A DNA stretch of 64,000 nucleotides from Cryoendolithus antarcticus (Eukaryota > Ascomycota > Dothideomycetes > Cladosporiales > Cladosporiaceae): positions 62,001-126,000 of the forward strand of contig NAJO01000017.1 in assembly GCA_002077065.1 (NCBI GenBank), written 5' to 3'. A model generated the notes under the pieces. It saw only the letters and a program-made list of their open reading frames with translations, ran no database searches and had not been told where the DNA came from. The translations under genes and the position numbers were made by a program. Positions 20,956-30,908 of the stretch are shown here, in pieces. Within the stretch, counting starts at the first letter, position 1. Every line of letters starts with the position of its first letter.

Positions 20956-22998
20956 CTATCCAAAAGCCAGCCGTTTCTGCCCCTTCCCTCTTTCTCCTTC
21001 GCCGGACTTCGTCGGTCGTCCGCGTCCTCTACTCCCTCCTCTGCCGTCAAGCCTCGAGCTACTATCCACGTGCTCGGCAGGCGTAGCAGGTGGTCGCGGA
21101 GGCGTCACAGTCTGCGTAGACAAGTCAAGTGCGAAATGGTAATCGTCGTGCTCGAGTCGTTGCTCTTCTGGCATAACATTAGAGCACCGCGGACAGCTGT
21201 AGCTAGGACCTATGATCTCCTCGGGTGGCTTGGGCTGTACTCGATCAGGCGTTGTGGGTCGTGAGGGCTGAGCGGAAGGCGGTGGCATCGACGGGTCATT
21301 TCCATTCGTAGCATTCCGTGCTTGCGTGGCAGGAAGATCGTGAGTGCTGTCAGTGCGTGGGAGCGCTGCCTCACCATCGTCGTCCATGTCGCCGATGCTG
21401 CTGCTCCTGCTCTCCTCGCTGGGCATACCAAAGAACTTCGCAATTCCGCCTTCGCCTACACGCCGTCGCTTAGCTGCAGGCTGATCGTGCGTAGCCGGAG
21501 GCACAGGTAGAGACTTCGCCTGGTCTCCTCGAACAAGGAAGCTACCAATGCCCATGTTGCCTTGAACACCGTCCTCGAAACCTCCAACACTCAAGCTCAG
21601 ATTAGCACACGGCCATGCGCGACCGTCAACAACGACCTGGCTCAGCAGATTCTTCGCAAGCAGGAACAGGCCGTCTTGGGTGATGGCCTTCCCCATAGGG
21701 ATAGGACAAGCACGGCTTCTCGTCTGCCCTCCCTGTCTATGATGCAAAGAGATGGTCTTTGGCCGCCGCTTGTTTTCTAGTACTCCTTCGTCGACAAGGC
21801 GGGAGTAGATATCCGCAACAAAGATTCTGAGCCACTTACAAGCAGCATCAAAGTCGTTGATACTCGGGCGGAACGACTTGGCTGAGAGCATGGATTTGAT
21901 TTGCGTACGTGGGTTGACTTCCGAGGTGTCTTCGCCGCGGATAGTGTTGTAGAGCCAGGCTCCCGTGTCATCTCCCAAAGTCTTCTGCAGCTCACCGAGA
22001 GGAATCGGAAGGAGGTCAGAGACAGTGTCTGTGTTGAAAGCCGCCACGACTTCATCTCCTAGCTTGCCGCCGAGATTGCGGATCTTGGTGAACTTGTAGC
22101 CCGATAGGAACTGCTGTACTGCGCGATTGCGGACTACGGTCTGGCTGTTGGGTTTCTTGTGCGCGGAGCCAAGTTTGGCCAGCATTTTGTTTCTGCTTAA
22201 GCCTGCAGAGCAAGTGTAGTGCAGCTTGTCGAAGATCTCTTTTCGCACATCCCGCACAATCTCAGAAGCTATCAGCATAGCTATGTCGTCCCAGTCTGGG
22301 TCGTCCTCCTCACTCTGCTTGTCGTCGAGATCTACCAGCGCATCAGCAGCCCAGTCCAGCGCTGTTGTAGGTGGGCGTGGCAAAGCCTCAGACGGATCGT
22401 CGTAAGGTGGCGGACCTCGGATCTCAGGATATCGCTCCAGCATAATGCCGTGGACCTGTGCTGAGAGGTCCAGAAACACCTCGTCGATACTAGCCTTCTC
22501 CACCTTCTGCTTGTCCGCTGGCAGAAAACCCTTGATCGTCGCCAAGATCTTCCTACACTCCAGTCGATACGGATCCAGACTCACTTTCCTGATCGCGATC
22601 TCTTTGAAAGCATCGTCGCTGTAGCTCCACTCCGTATCTCCCTCCTTCCAAGTCGCGACATGCTGGCAGATGATCTCGGGACACTTCTCCTTCGCTTCCG
22701 TGATAGTGACATGCCTATTCAGCCCAAATGCCCGCGCAGGATAGTTGATGGCGATAAGACCCTGCCATTGCTGCACTGCAAGCGGTACTGTAGGTTCCAG
22801 GCCGAGTCGCACGCCCTCGCATTGCGCATAAAAGGCATCGAGGTCTATGTGCGCTATCACCCGCAGAGGCGAGGAGGTGGATGAGAAGGAGAAGGTGGAA
22901 AGGTGTTTGTAGGTGAATTTACTGCGGCGTTTGCGGCGGGTGGAGGGGGAGAGGGTGGAGGCGGGGGAGGAGGCGAAGGGGGGGACTTGGGAGGACAT
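20956..22998 (-). CDS. rad30: DNA polymerase eta (Y family, translesion)
   Basis: Copies past UV-induced dimers in the nucleus. Single exon, 680 residues. Y-family motifs in order: HIDLDAFYAQCE (near 50-61) with the first metal-binding aspartates, GLIAINYPARAFG, the second catalytic motif SIDEVFLDLS (near 170-179), a helix-hairpin part (CSAGLSRNKMLAKLGS, KIRNLGGKLGDEV), then the little-finger domain with KTISLHHRQ. The C-terminal third is disordered and carries a possible PCNA-binding box (GGIAKFF) and a ubiquitin-binding zinc finger of UBZ type near 605-632 (CPRC, then HDDYH). Rev1, which has a BRCT domain, and polymerase kappa are excluded by this layout. An insert rich in Asp/Glu near 205-235 is longer than usual. 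The gene is convergent with RPC1. Confidence 0.94.
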   Translation of the reverse strand: MSSQVPPFASSPASTLSPSTRRKRRSKFTYKHLSTFSFSSTSSPLRVIAHIDLDAFYAQCEGVRLGLEPTVPLAVQQWQGLIAINYPARAFGLNRHVTITEAKEKCPEIICQHVATWKEGDTEWSYSDDAFKEIAIRKVSLDPYRLECRKILATIKGFLPADKQKVEKASIDEVFLDLSAQVHGIMLERYPEIRGPPPYDDPSEALPRPPTTALDWAADALVDLDDKQSEEDDPDWDDIAMLIASEIVRDVRKEIFDKLHYTCSAGLSRNKMLAKLGSAHKKPNSQTVVRNRAVQQFLSGYKFTKIRNLGGKLGDEVVAAFNTDTVSDLLPIPLGELQKTLGDDTGAWLYNTIRGEDTSEVNPRTQIKSMLSAKSFRPSINDFDAACKWLRIFVADIYSRLVDEGVLENKRRPKTISLHHRQGGQTRSRACPIPMGKAITQDGLFLLAKNLLSQVVVDGRAWPCANLSLSVGGFEDGVQGNMGIGSFLVRGDQAKSLPVPPATHDQPAAKRRRVGEGGIAKFFGMPSEESRSSSIGDMDDDGEAALPRTDSTHDLPATQARNATNGNDPSMPPPSAQPSRPTTPDRVQPKPPEEIIGPSYSCPRCSNVMPEEQRLEHDDYHFALDLSTQTVTPPRPPATPAEHVDSSSRLDGRGGSRGRGRPTKSGEGERGKGQKRLAFG

Positions 22999-23421
22999 GA
23001 CGTCCCGCAGAGGCCGTGTCTAGTCGGCCATGCTAGATTCCTCCGTCTTCTTCTCAGGTCGTAGAGCGTAGTGTTACCGTCGAATTCTAGTGAAGTCAAC
23101 ATACCCTAATCGCGTCGCGTCTGAGCCTCTGATCGCGTAGATGGCGATCTCGATGACGAAGGTGGCACGATTGGCTTCACACGGCATCATCCATTGACAA
23201 GTACATACATGTAGTATATATTACATTTCTGACTACTGTATATCCGGCTTCACCAACATGGGATAAGTCAGTATCTCATCTCTACCAAACCTCCACAGTC
23301 GATCTGGAATCTACCGTTCTTCGAAGTGAAAACGATACGAGCCGAACATCGAACATCTGAAGCCCAGCGAAACCCATCAAGAGCTACCTGCCGATCGTTG
23401 TCGTTAGATACATCTCTCGCA
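22999..23421. promoter_or_regulatory. Divergent spacer, polymerase eta / small membrane protein
   Basis: 423 bases between divergent starts. An AT-rich patch with TACATGTA and TATATA (about 23205-23222) is the most TATA-like element in it. No gene seen. Confidence 0.45.
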
Positions 23422-23760
23422 ATGTCGTTCCGCTCACCAGCCGCTCTCCTCGGCCTGCTCAACCTGGGCGCCATCGGTAGTGCGACCTACTACCTCAAGT
23501 CCCTTCACGACTACAACCTCGAGGAGTTCGAAGCACGCCAGAACGAACTGGACCAGACTTTGAGAGGGCATATCGGCATCATCGAGGATTCGCTGGTGCG
23601 GATCGAAGGCAAGAAGCTGCCTGAAATGAGCGAGAAATCGTAAGTCGTTCCTTCATATCTACAGTTGCGCAATTCGCTCTGGACTATCCTGATTTTCTAC
23701 CGCAGCCGGGCGCACTACGAAGCAGGTGGCAAACTAGGCCAGAATCACGACCGGTCGTAA
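23422..23760 (+). CDS. 90-residue single-span membrane protein, unidentified
   Basis: Two exons, 23422-23639 and 23706-23760, joined over a 66-base intron with a consensus donor GTAAGT and end CCGCAG; the split serine codon is restored in phase. The protein starts MSFRSPAALLGLLNLGAIGS with a hydrophobic helix in the first 25 residues, then a charged helix (DYNLEEFEARQNELDQTL), and ends AGGKLGQNHDRS. No signal-peptide cleavage motif is obvious; an N-terminal anchor with a helical domain on one side fits small mitochondrial inner-membrane or ER proteins, but I do not recognise the family. The textbook intron and in-phase join make it a real gene. Confidence 0.7.
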
Positions 23761-24074
23761 CTTGCCAGTCGCTCTTGGCAGCTCCGCCATGCCTGCGCTC
23801 AGCTTGCCCACTGCATCCTACACGTCTCTGAAAGTCTCCTTGTGCTGCCTCTGCCTGGCCCGCTGCGGCTGAGCGGCCCCCGCGAGTGTCAGCCAGTGCT
23901 ATCTTGGACGTTCTTAGCGGCTGGTCCCTACGCCTAAGACTCCCCGCATCCCTCTAGCACAGGACCGAGCTTCTCATTTGGCCAGCAGTGCGCGATATTT
24001 GCACAAGCCGCACCATACTGCCGGTCGAGTTGAAGGGTGATAAACTCTGTCTCCGACCCCTTGTGACCAAGGCT
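23761..24074. other. Convergent spacer
   Basis: 314 bases between the ends of two convergent small genes. Nothing recognised. Confidence 0.5.
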
Positions 24075-24569
24075 TCAATCGGCGCCCTCGAACAGCCTCC
24101 TGGCAGCATCCGAGCTACCCCTTGAACCGCCGCCCTTTCCGGCGCTCTCTGTACGCTCGCTCTCCGAGCTGCCTCGAGCCGCCAACCTAGCGAACCCGGC
24201 TGCCATAGGCGAGTACGATCGATCGAGCGATGCTCGCGAGACTTGTGGACTTGATCGCAGTGAGCTTGTCGATGAGTTCATCGAGGATGTAGTAGATGTC
24301 GACTCCGAGCGTTTGTTCGGACGAATTGGCAGAGTATATGCTGAGTGTTGGGTGGAGCTGCGAGAGCCTCGCTCATCGAGGGAAGTCCGGTGAGAAGAGC
24401 TACTTGTGCTGTGTGGGTCGGCGTACATATGCGGGCTCGCCGAGCGTTGTTGTGGTTGAGAGCTCCCGAAGAGGCGCTCTTGGTACTTCCGTCGACAAGA
24501 GGAGCAAAGACGACGGTCATATGCGGGCTGCCTCGAGCATGTGCAGTCAAGTCTTGTGTACTCCGACAT
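24075..24569 (-). CDS. Ser-rich protein with N-terminal Cys motif, hypothetical
   Basis: Single frame of 164 codons from ATG 24569. The N-terminus has five cysteines in a C-x-C ... C-x2-C arrangement (LDCTCSRQPAYDRRLCSSC) followed by a basic RRKY, which could hold one zinc ion. The rest is low-complexity, rich in Ser with Arg/Thr, and ends ARRLFEGAD. Length and Cys spacing suggest a real protein, but low-complexity frames are easily open by chance on one strand in GC-rich DNA, and no homologue comes to mind. Confidence 0.5.
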   Translation of the reverse strand: MSEYTRLDCTCSRQPAYDRRLCSSCRRKYQERLFGSSQPQQRSASPHMYADPHSTSSSSHRTSLDERGSRSSTQHSAYTLPIRPNKRSESTSTTSSMNSSTSSLRSSPQVSRASLDRSYSPMAAGFARLAARGSSESERTESAGKGGGSRGSSDAARRLFEGAD

Positions 24570-26201
24570 GGTACTGGTTTTGTAGCTGTAGTTTGCTGCT
24601 GTGCAGACGAGACAAATATAATATCCACAGTCTTGCGAACCGCCACTTGGTAAGGTTGGCGATGTATGGTATTACGATTGTCGTGGAATCAATTCCTGAA
24701 TACGCGGAAGTCCAGCATACATCAACTGTTCGAGAGACCGAATCCTGTTGTGACCAAGTATGCGGTCAAGCGATCGACGCTCGGTGGGTGGCATGCCCTT
24801 TAACCAGATCGCGTCTCAGCACCTTAAATCCCGATCTTGCAACCCCGGCCTTCGACGGCAAGCGAGATACCATACGCATCTCATGACGCGCCAACACCTG
24901 CCAACAAATTCAAGTAGTCTCTGGCAGCGCCACGGTCCGCTCACTTGCACTTGCCGGCCCAATCTCGCTAGACACACGAGGTTATGCAAAGCGAGGTGAG
25001 AGGAGCAGACTTTCCATGCTCGTGCTCCCCACGGCAGAGCCTTACACTCGGCACCGTTTTGGCACGCAATCCGCTTCTCGGCAAGGAAAGTGTTTGGGCT
25101 ACCACGTTGTTTGGCGTGATGCAGGGCTTTTGAGAAGCTAGAATCAAGGAAGCAGGGCTCGGCTTGCATGGTAAAGTTTAGGTGTTGTGTCAAAAGCGCG
25201 TGGAGCTGGGATCGGAGACACTGTGGGGGATCGCCAGACATGTGTTTTCAGTCGAGAGCATGTATCGAAATCGTGTTTGGGGATCGTGAATTGGTGTTAC
25301 CTGCGAAGCTAAAAGATGGGCCTTGGAACGGTGACTCGATGTATCCGGTGGATCTGGGCAGGTTTTGGGAGCGGACAGCGAGCCTGTTGGAGAGTTTGAA
25401 GGGACGCATGGCGCTTTCTGACTGTTGGGAGAAGTGTTCTAGCGGATTGCCTTATTGAGGTGGTGCACCACCGATCACGGAGACACATTACTTGAGGTAT
25501 GATCCCGATGATGAGAACGGCTTGAAGGTGATCGAAATCAGGAAGGAGCGTCAAGACGGTTGCGCCTGCTGCAATCCCGGAACACAAAAGTGACCGCACT
25601 TCATGTCATCCTACTGCGCGTGTGGCACAGTACATTTACCATCTATGTGAACCGGCATTTCTTTACACATGCTGAATTTACCAGGGTACTATCTTGTACT
25701 CGAGGTTTCTGCTCTCCTTGCTCGCCAGCCTGGAACCTGTAACTTAGCGAGGAAGCAGACCAACAGACCGACGGTTCGCCCTGTGTTTTATGCGAGACTG
25801 CACTTCTACTTCGACCTCCGAAACTCTTCTGCCACGCTTTCTCCCGGATGACACATGAGTTTCCCGCGGACGTAAGCCAAACACCGCAATGAACCTGCTC
25901 CTGCATCGAGGCTTCTTCTCGCATCGAGTATTGTTTATGTATCGAGCACTCGGCGCCAAGACACATATCCTGCTCAGCGGAGCTCTGACCGGTAGCGGAC
26001 TCAAGTCCGCTGAACCACCCCGGCGTGCCGGGAGCCTAATTAATGTGCCAGAAGTCGGCACAACTGACCGTCTGCAGCTTTTGATGTACATAGTCAAGGT
26101 GGTACCGTGTCCATCTTGTACGCCGATCCGCGGACCCATAGGTTTGCGTGCACCGGACAGTCATGCCCTCTCTGCTACTTTCCTTACTCCAACACTGGTC
26201 A
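24570..26201. other. 1.6-kb gap
   Basis: No recognisable gene in any frame; the open frames are short and lack domain-like content. Contains two perfect hairpins side by side at 25994-26032 (separate entry). Could be the remnant of a lost gene or a long regulatory region for the genes on either side. Confidence 0.4.
25994..26032. other. Two adjacent perfect hairpins
   Basis: AGCGGACT-CA-AGTCCGCT (25994-26011, 8-bp stem, 2-base loop) is followed 7 bases later by CCCGGC-GT-GCCGGG (26019-26032, 6-bp stem). Both stems are perfect and GC-rich. No tRNA T-arm consensus follows on either strand. Role unknown; a structured RNA end or a mutation-prone inverted repeat are options. Confidence 0.6.
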
Positions 26202-27434
26202 TCAGGGATAGCGTCCCTCCTTAAGACACTTACCTTGTCCCACAACCTCGTCTTGCAGGTACTGCAACTTCCCCTCATCTCCCTCCCAGTAGAACTCGCC
26301 AGAAGCAAATCCACATCCAATATTGCTCGTCTCCTTCCGATACTTGACTTGCTCCAAACCAGCAGCGTCAACCGGTGGCCGTACGATCTTGCGCTCCTTT
26401 GCCTTCTCCTCTTCACCCGCGATCAGGCTCTCGCCTTCCATGTGATGGAACACCTCAGGGGTGAGCGTGTAGCAGTACAGCTGTCCGTCTCGACAGGCTG
26501 TAAGAATCGCCGCATCGTAAGCGGTAATGTGTCGAGCAGGGTCCTCGTGCGGAGGCGCAATGTCCTTGAGGAGGCGCTCAGCTGTGCGGCGGGTGATGGC
26601 GTAGCCAAAGGTGCAGAGAGGCCAGACAGAGTGGTGCAGCACTCGCGTCTGCTCGGAAACGACAAGCGAGGTCAAGAAGGAGGCCGTGAAGGGGTGCAAA
26701 TCCGTGCGATGCGGCATCGTGGGGTCGCCGTACAGTACGTGATCCAGTTTTGCCAAATCTGAAGGATGGTGATGTCCGACACCTACACCCCAAAGGACGT
26801 CGTTTAGATAGTCGCCGCAGTGGCCGAGATAGAGGAGGTCCCAGTCTTGGTCCGATCCCCAAGGCTGCTCCACAGGGTCGTACGGCGGCCGCTTCCCAGT
26901 CCTCAGTGCGCCCAGTGACCTTGCCGCCTGCTGCGCCAATGGCACTTGGGTCGTCCGCAACCGGATGTCCCAGTCCACGTCATCCTCTATAATTAGGGCA
27001 GTCTGCGCGTCACTCTCCAAGAAGGCCCTGAGCACCACATGATGGCTCAACCATGCCTTTGCTGTGCCGACCAGCACCAGCGATTCGCTCTTATTGTGCC
27101 ACCGAAAGTCGTCCACATCTTTGTCTGTCCAGGTAGGGAGATCAGGGATCGTCAACTCAAGTCCTGTTACAGCAGCTGCCTGAGCTAGCCTTCCTTTCCT
27201 CGTAGACCCAGGTGCAGAGACCGCGTAGATGGCACCGAAACCGAGGGTTCCATTACTGGGTGGGAGAGCTACCGAAGTGCCGACCGCATCGCTGTGATCG
27301 TTATGCTCATACGGATCGCGCAGAGTCGTCCGCACGGAAGGTATCCCACTATGCTTGTGGTAAAAGTATAAAGACACAAGGCTCAATGTTAGCAGGATCA
27401 AGAGAGTATTAGACCGCGCGCCGCGGGCCAGCAT
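26202..27434 (-). CDS. GT25-like glycosyltransferase, type II membrane protein
   Basis: 410-residue frame. The N-terminus has a short basic start and one hydrophobic helix (NTLLILLTLSLVSLYFYH), the layout of a Golgi type II membrane enzyme. The body matches the LPS-type family 25 glycosyltransferases of fungi: IYAVSAPGSTRKGRLAQAA at the start, a helix with LSHHVVLRAFL, then the acidic ALIIEDDVDWDIRLR where the DxD-like acids bind metal and sugar nucleotide, and DWDLLYLGHCGDY. The donor and acceptor sugars cannot be told. A perfect donor GTAAGT (first base 26233) sits ten codons before the stop; splicing to GTAGCAG (26172) would give a slightly shorter end, GQERA. No biosynthetic partners are visible nearby. 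Confidence 0.8.
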   Translation of the reverse strand: MLARGARSNTLLILLTLSLVSLYFYHKHSGIPSVRTTLRDPYEHNDHSDAVGTSVALPPSNGTLGFGAIYAVSAPGSTRKGRLAQAAAVTGLELTIPDLPTWTDKDVDDFRWHNKSESLVLVGTAKAWLSHHVVLRAFLESDAQTALIIEDDVDWDIRLRTTQVPLAQQAARSLGALRTGKRPPYDPVEQPWGSDQDWDLLYLGHCGDYLNDVLWGVGVGHHHPSDLAKLDHVLYGDPTMPHRTDLHPFTASFLTSLVVSEQTRVLHHSVWPLCTFGYAITRRTAERLLKDIAPPHEDPARHITAYDAAILTACRDGQLYCYTLTPEVFHHMEGESLIAGEEEKAKERKIVRPPVDAAGLEQVKYRKETSNIGCGFASGEFYWEGDEGKLQYLQDEVVGQGKCLKEGRYP

Positions 27435-28236
27435 TATTGTGTGGCGCTCAATTCTCTAGCTGACAGCCGGTCTCCAAGTCCGGGGTAGGCATTCGATGGC
27501 GTGCTTCTCCCGTAGACCTGCTACGGAGAGTGAAGTGTTTGAGAGGAGGAGAGAGGGTGCGACCTTTCCTAGTGACCAAGACTCCTGCCCCGACATACCA
27601 AGGGCGATTACATATCTGATTGGCGTACTCGTCAGGGAGATCGGGGTTGCTACGCGCTAGGATTTGCCGGTAACCGGAAAATCTACGCGTTTGTATCGGC
27701 GAGGTAGCACGGATGTGACAATTGAGACTGGAAAGTACGACATGGCGAGATACGGAGCCAGACTGTTTCAGACACTGGCCGTGAGCGATGTAGCATTTCG
27801 CCAGCAAGCCTCTTCTCGAACAATTCTGCCATGACATGGGTGCCGAAAACTTTTCGAAACCTCAAACAGGCGGGTCGTGAATGTGAAACAGTCGACGGAA
27901 TGACTCGGTCGAAGTGGATCCGTTGCAAACACTCGATGCAGCAAGTATGCGATTACAGAAGTTTGTAGAGCTTTATGCAAGTATCATGCTCACTGCGACG
28001 ACTACATTACGTCTTTCGCGGTGCTGAGATAGCGTCTGCCTAACGAGATGAAGCATGTATACTACAACGACCTGTCGCAGGTTCAAGGAAACCACGCATT
28101 GTCACGGTGCGATCGAACAATGCTTGGGAGAGGAGCGGCGTCCGCTGAAAACTCCGGCCTCTTGGAAAGCGGAGGCAGATGGACATACTCGGACTGCGAA
28201 TGCTACTGCTACGTGTCCTGCTACTGCCAATGCACA
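27435..28236. other. Spacer
   Basis: About 800 bases upstream of the glycosyltransferase and downstream of the permease. No gene recognised. Confidence 0.45.
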
Positions 28237-30134
28237 CTAGAAGATCAATCCAATGGTCTTCTCGTATAGCTTGCTGTGGCCCTTTCCGCTCGTAATGAGG
28301 TCAGCTTCCTTCTGCAGCCACATCTTCTCATCGGCATCAATCACGTCCTTGCCAGTCCATAGGTCAGCCTGTAACGGGTGAATTTCCTTCGTCTGCTTCA
28401 GAATCTTGTAACCCGCAATCATTATCAGGTACAGGGGAATCCCGAGATACCCGGTGATGAAGTTCTTGTAATCGAAGTTACCGTAGGTCTTGGGCTTGTG
28501 GATGAAGACCGTGAAGTTCTTCGTAAGTGCGATCAAGACACAGAACGCGAGAGCGCAGTAGCTACCCCATAGACCGAAGGGCGATTTGTATCGTAGGTCT
28601 TTCTCGTCGACGCCTTGTGCGCGGCGGGCTTTGATGAAGTAGATGTGCGATACGAGGATAGAGATCCAGGTGAGGAGGCCGAAGATCGAGACTATTTCCA
28701 ATGTCAGCTTCATACCGGAAGGCAGGGACTGCGAACGAAGACTCACCAAGATTGTAGAAGTAGGCAAAAACGACCTTCGAATCAGTGGCGACGTTCATAT
28801 AGGCAAGTCCACAGAAGCAAGCAGACAGGCCAAGAGAGTAGAAGGGAACACCGCGCTTGTCGGTCTTCGCAAGGAATCTTGGCGCATGTCCCTTCAGAGC
28901 GAGTCCATGAATCGTGCGGCTAGCGATGTACAAATCACTGTTGCTGGCGCTGAAGACGAAAATCAGAATGCAGGCGTTCAGAAAGCCTGGCAAAGTCGGG
29001 ATGCCTGCAATGACGATAGCCGTGACGAACGGTGAGGCGGCAGCGGAGTTCGACTTGGTCGTGGCGAATGCAAGCTCCTTGCTGTTGTATGGTACGATCA
29101 TGCCGAGAAGCAGGACCGACAGGATATAGAAGACCAAGATGCGCCAGAAAGTTAGCTTGATGGCGCGAGGGATGTTCTTGCGTGGGTTCTCTGCCTCTCC
29201 GACTGTCACTCCGATGAGCTCAGTGCCCAAGAATGCGAACACTGCAGTTACCATAGATGACCACACGGCCAAGAAGCGACCCCAGTCGCCCGTGGCTGGA
29301 GTGTACTCTTTGATCGCACCTGGACTCTTCCAGTACCTGAAACCGGTGCGATCATGATTCGGACCACCGCCGAGAGCGAGGACGAGCGACAGTATGATCA
29401 GACCAATGATTACGCAGACCTTGATCGAGGACAGCCAGAACTCGAATTCGCCGAAGAAGCGAATGCCCAAGTAGTTGATCGCAATTATGACCACCAGGAA
29501 GATCGTGATGAAGACACCTGGATTGACCTTACTGGCAGGTAGCCAGTACTGTATGACCAGAGCCGACGCCGTCAGCTGGTTCGGCGTTGTCACGATGTAC
29601 TTGAACCAGTAGGTGTAGCCAAGTGAGAACCCAAGAGCAGGGTCGACGAAGCGATCTGCGTAAACCTGGCAGTTGTCAGTATGCAGGAAGTCCTGGATAC
29701 ACTCATCTCAGCACACTCACTGCGAAGCCACCAGGAAGAGGAATCCAGGTCGCCATCTCGCCGAGAGCGCACATGACCGCGTAGACCAAGACTCCGACGA
29801 GCGAGTACGAGATGAAAATTGCGGCCGGTCCAGCATTCGCCAAAGCTGATCCCGTGCCGATAATCAGTCCAGTCCCCTTGTGTCGATGTCAGTATTGCAT
29901 TGCGACGATGTCACTGCCAATTGTACTCACGATGGCACCACCAATGGCTATCATAGAAATCTGCCTTGACGAGAGCCCGCGATGCAAGCTATGGCTCTGA
30001 TCCCTGGGGTCGCTAAGTCCGCCTGGATTCGACCATTCAGCATCCGGCCCAGAAGTGTAGGGCGTCTTCCTCTCGCCATCATGAGGCGAGCCCTTCTCAT
30101 TGTCGGAGCTCGACCAGTCGTGAACGTTCGCCAT
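28237..30134 (-). CDS. Amino acid permease, DIP5-like (YAT family)
   Basis: Plasma-membrane proton symporter for amino acids; closest in style to the dicarboxylic amino acid permease Dip5 (Glu/Asp), judged from IVTTPNQLTASALVIQYW. Four exons: 29931-30134, 29721-29876, 28747-29665, 28237-28691; introns of 54, 55 and 55 bases. All joins restore conserved residues, for example IAIGGAIGTGLIIGTGSALA across intron 1 and NLVSIFGLLTWISILVSH across intron 3. 577 residues with about 12 hydrophobic helices, a hydrophilic N-tail (DWSSSDNEKGSPHDGERKTP) and a C-tail ending KTIGLIF. ELIGVTVGEAENPRKNIPRA is the family's central signature. Substrate is an inference from similarity only. The gene runs in the same direction as its neighbours on both sides. 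Confidence 0.92.
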
Positions 30135-30908
30135 GATGTATTTTGTAATCCTCGTCTCTGTGGGGTCCACTTGCAACTCTCCACTGCAAGCCTTGAGCCG
30201 GGTCGGCCAACACTAGATATGCAGTGAATAGCAGCAACCACAAACGTGGATGAGCAAGCAAGCACACAGGCAAAATAGCGACTGAGCTCTACAAACGCAG
30301 CTGACGTCGATCAGTGATATAACATCTCAAGCGCGCACACCATCAGCACCCATGCCAGCGCTCAGCCTCTTCGGTGCAACCTCGAGGCGTCCAAAGGCGA
30401 GTGCTCGGACCAGGTGGTACTTTTACGCCAGTCGAATTCAGCTGCCCGCATCTTGGCAACTCTGTTATCGCGCTCATGGTGCTTGGCTGCCTCTTGGCCT
30501 GATATGGAGGCAGCGAAGAGAGGCCGGGTGGGTCGCGGAAAGACACGGTTGTAGGAAGGTCGATTGGGGACTTGCATGAAACTCAGCCGTGTAAGCCAAG
30601 CCAACGGGTTTTGGTGGTGGCGGGGTCAAGCCCTTGTGCCTGAGGTTCGGAGCTGTGCTGTGACCTCGTCTGGCCGACTCTACATCCTACAGACTGTGCA
30701 TATCTTGGGAACGAGTTTTGATCTGACGCGGTCGCTGGTTACCGACAATCAGTGATTAGGGGATGTTCCATATCTCGATGAATGGCACTTGCAGCACGCA
30801 GTCATTGGACACACAACGCCTCATACCCACCTACCGCGCTAACTTCGCGGATGCACCAGAAGTATCGAGCGATACCAGATGGATACAGTCACAGCTCTAC
30901 ACAGGCTA
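30135..30908. other. Spacer with permease promoter
   Basis: About 770 bases; no gene seen. The left part should hold the permease promoter, the right part the 3' end of the monooxygenase transcript. Confidence 0.5.

Noticed and set aside
25985..26036. Possible tRNA (loop with CTCAAG, a Leu-like anticodon)
   Set aside because: Stem geometry gives a two-base loop, and no T-arm consensus (GGTTCGANTCC) or acceptor stem follows on either strand.
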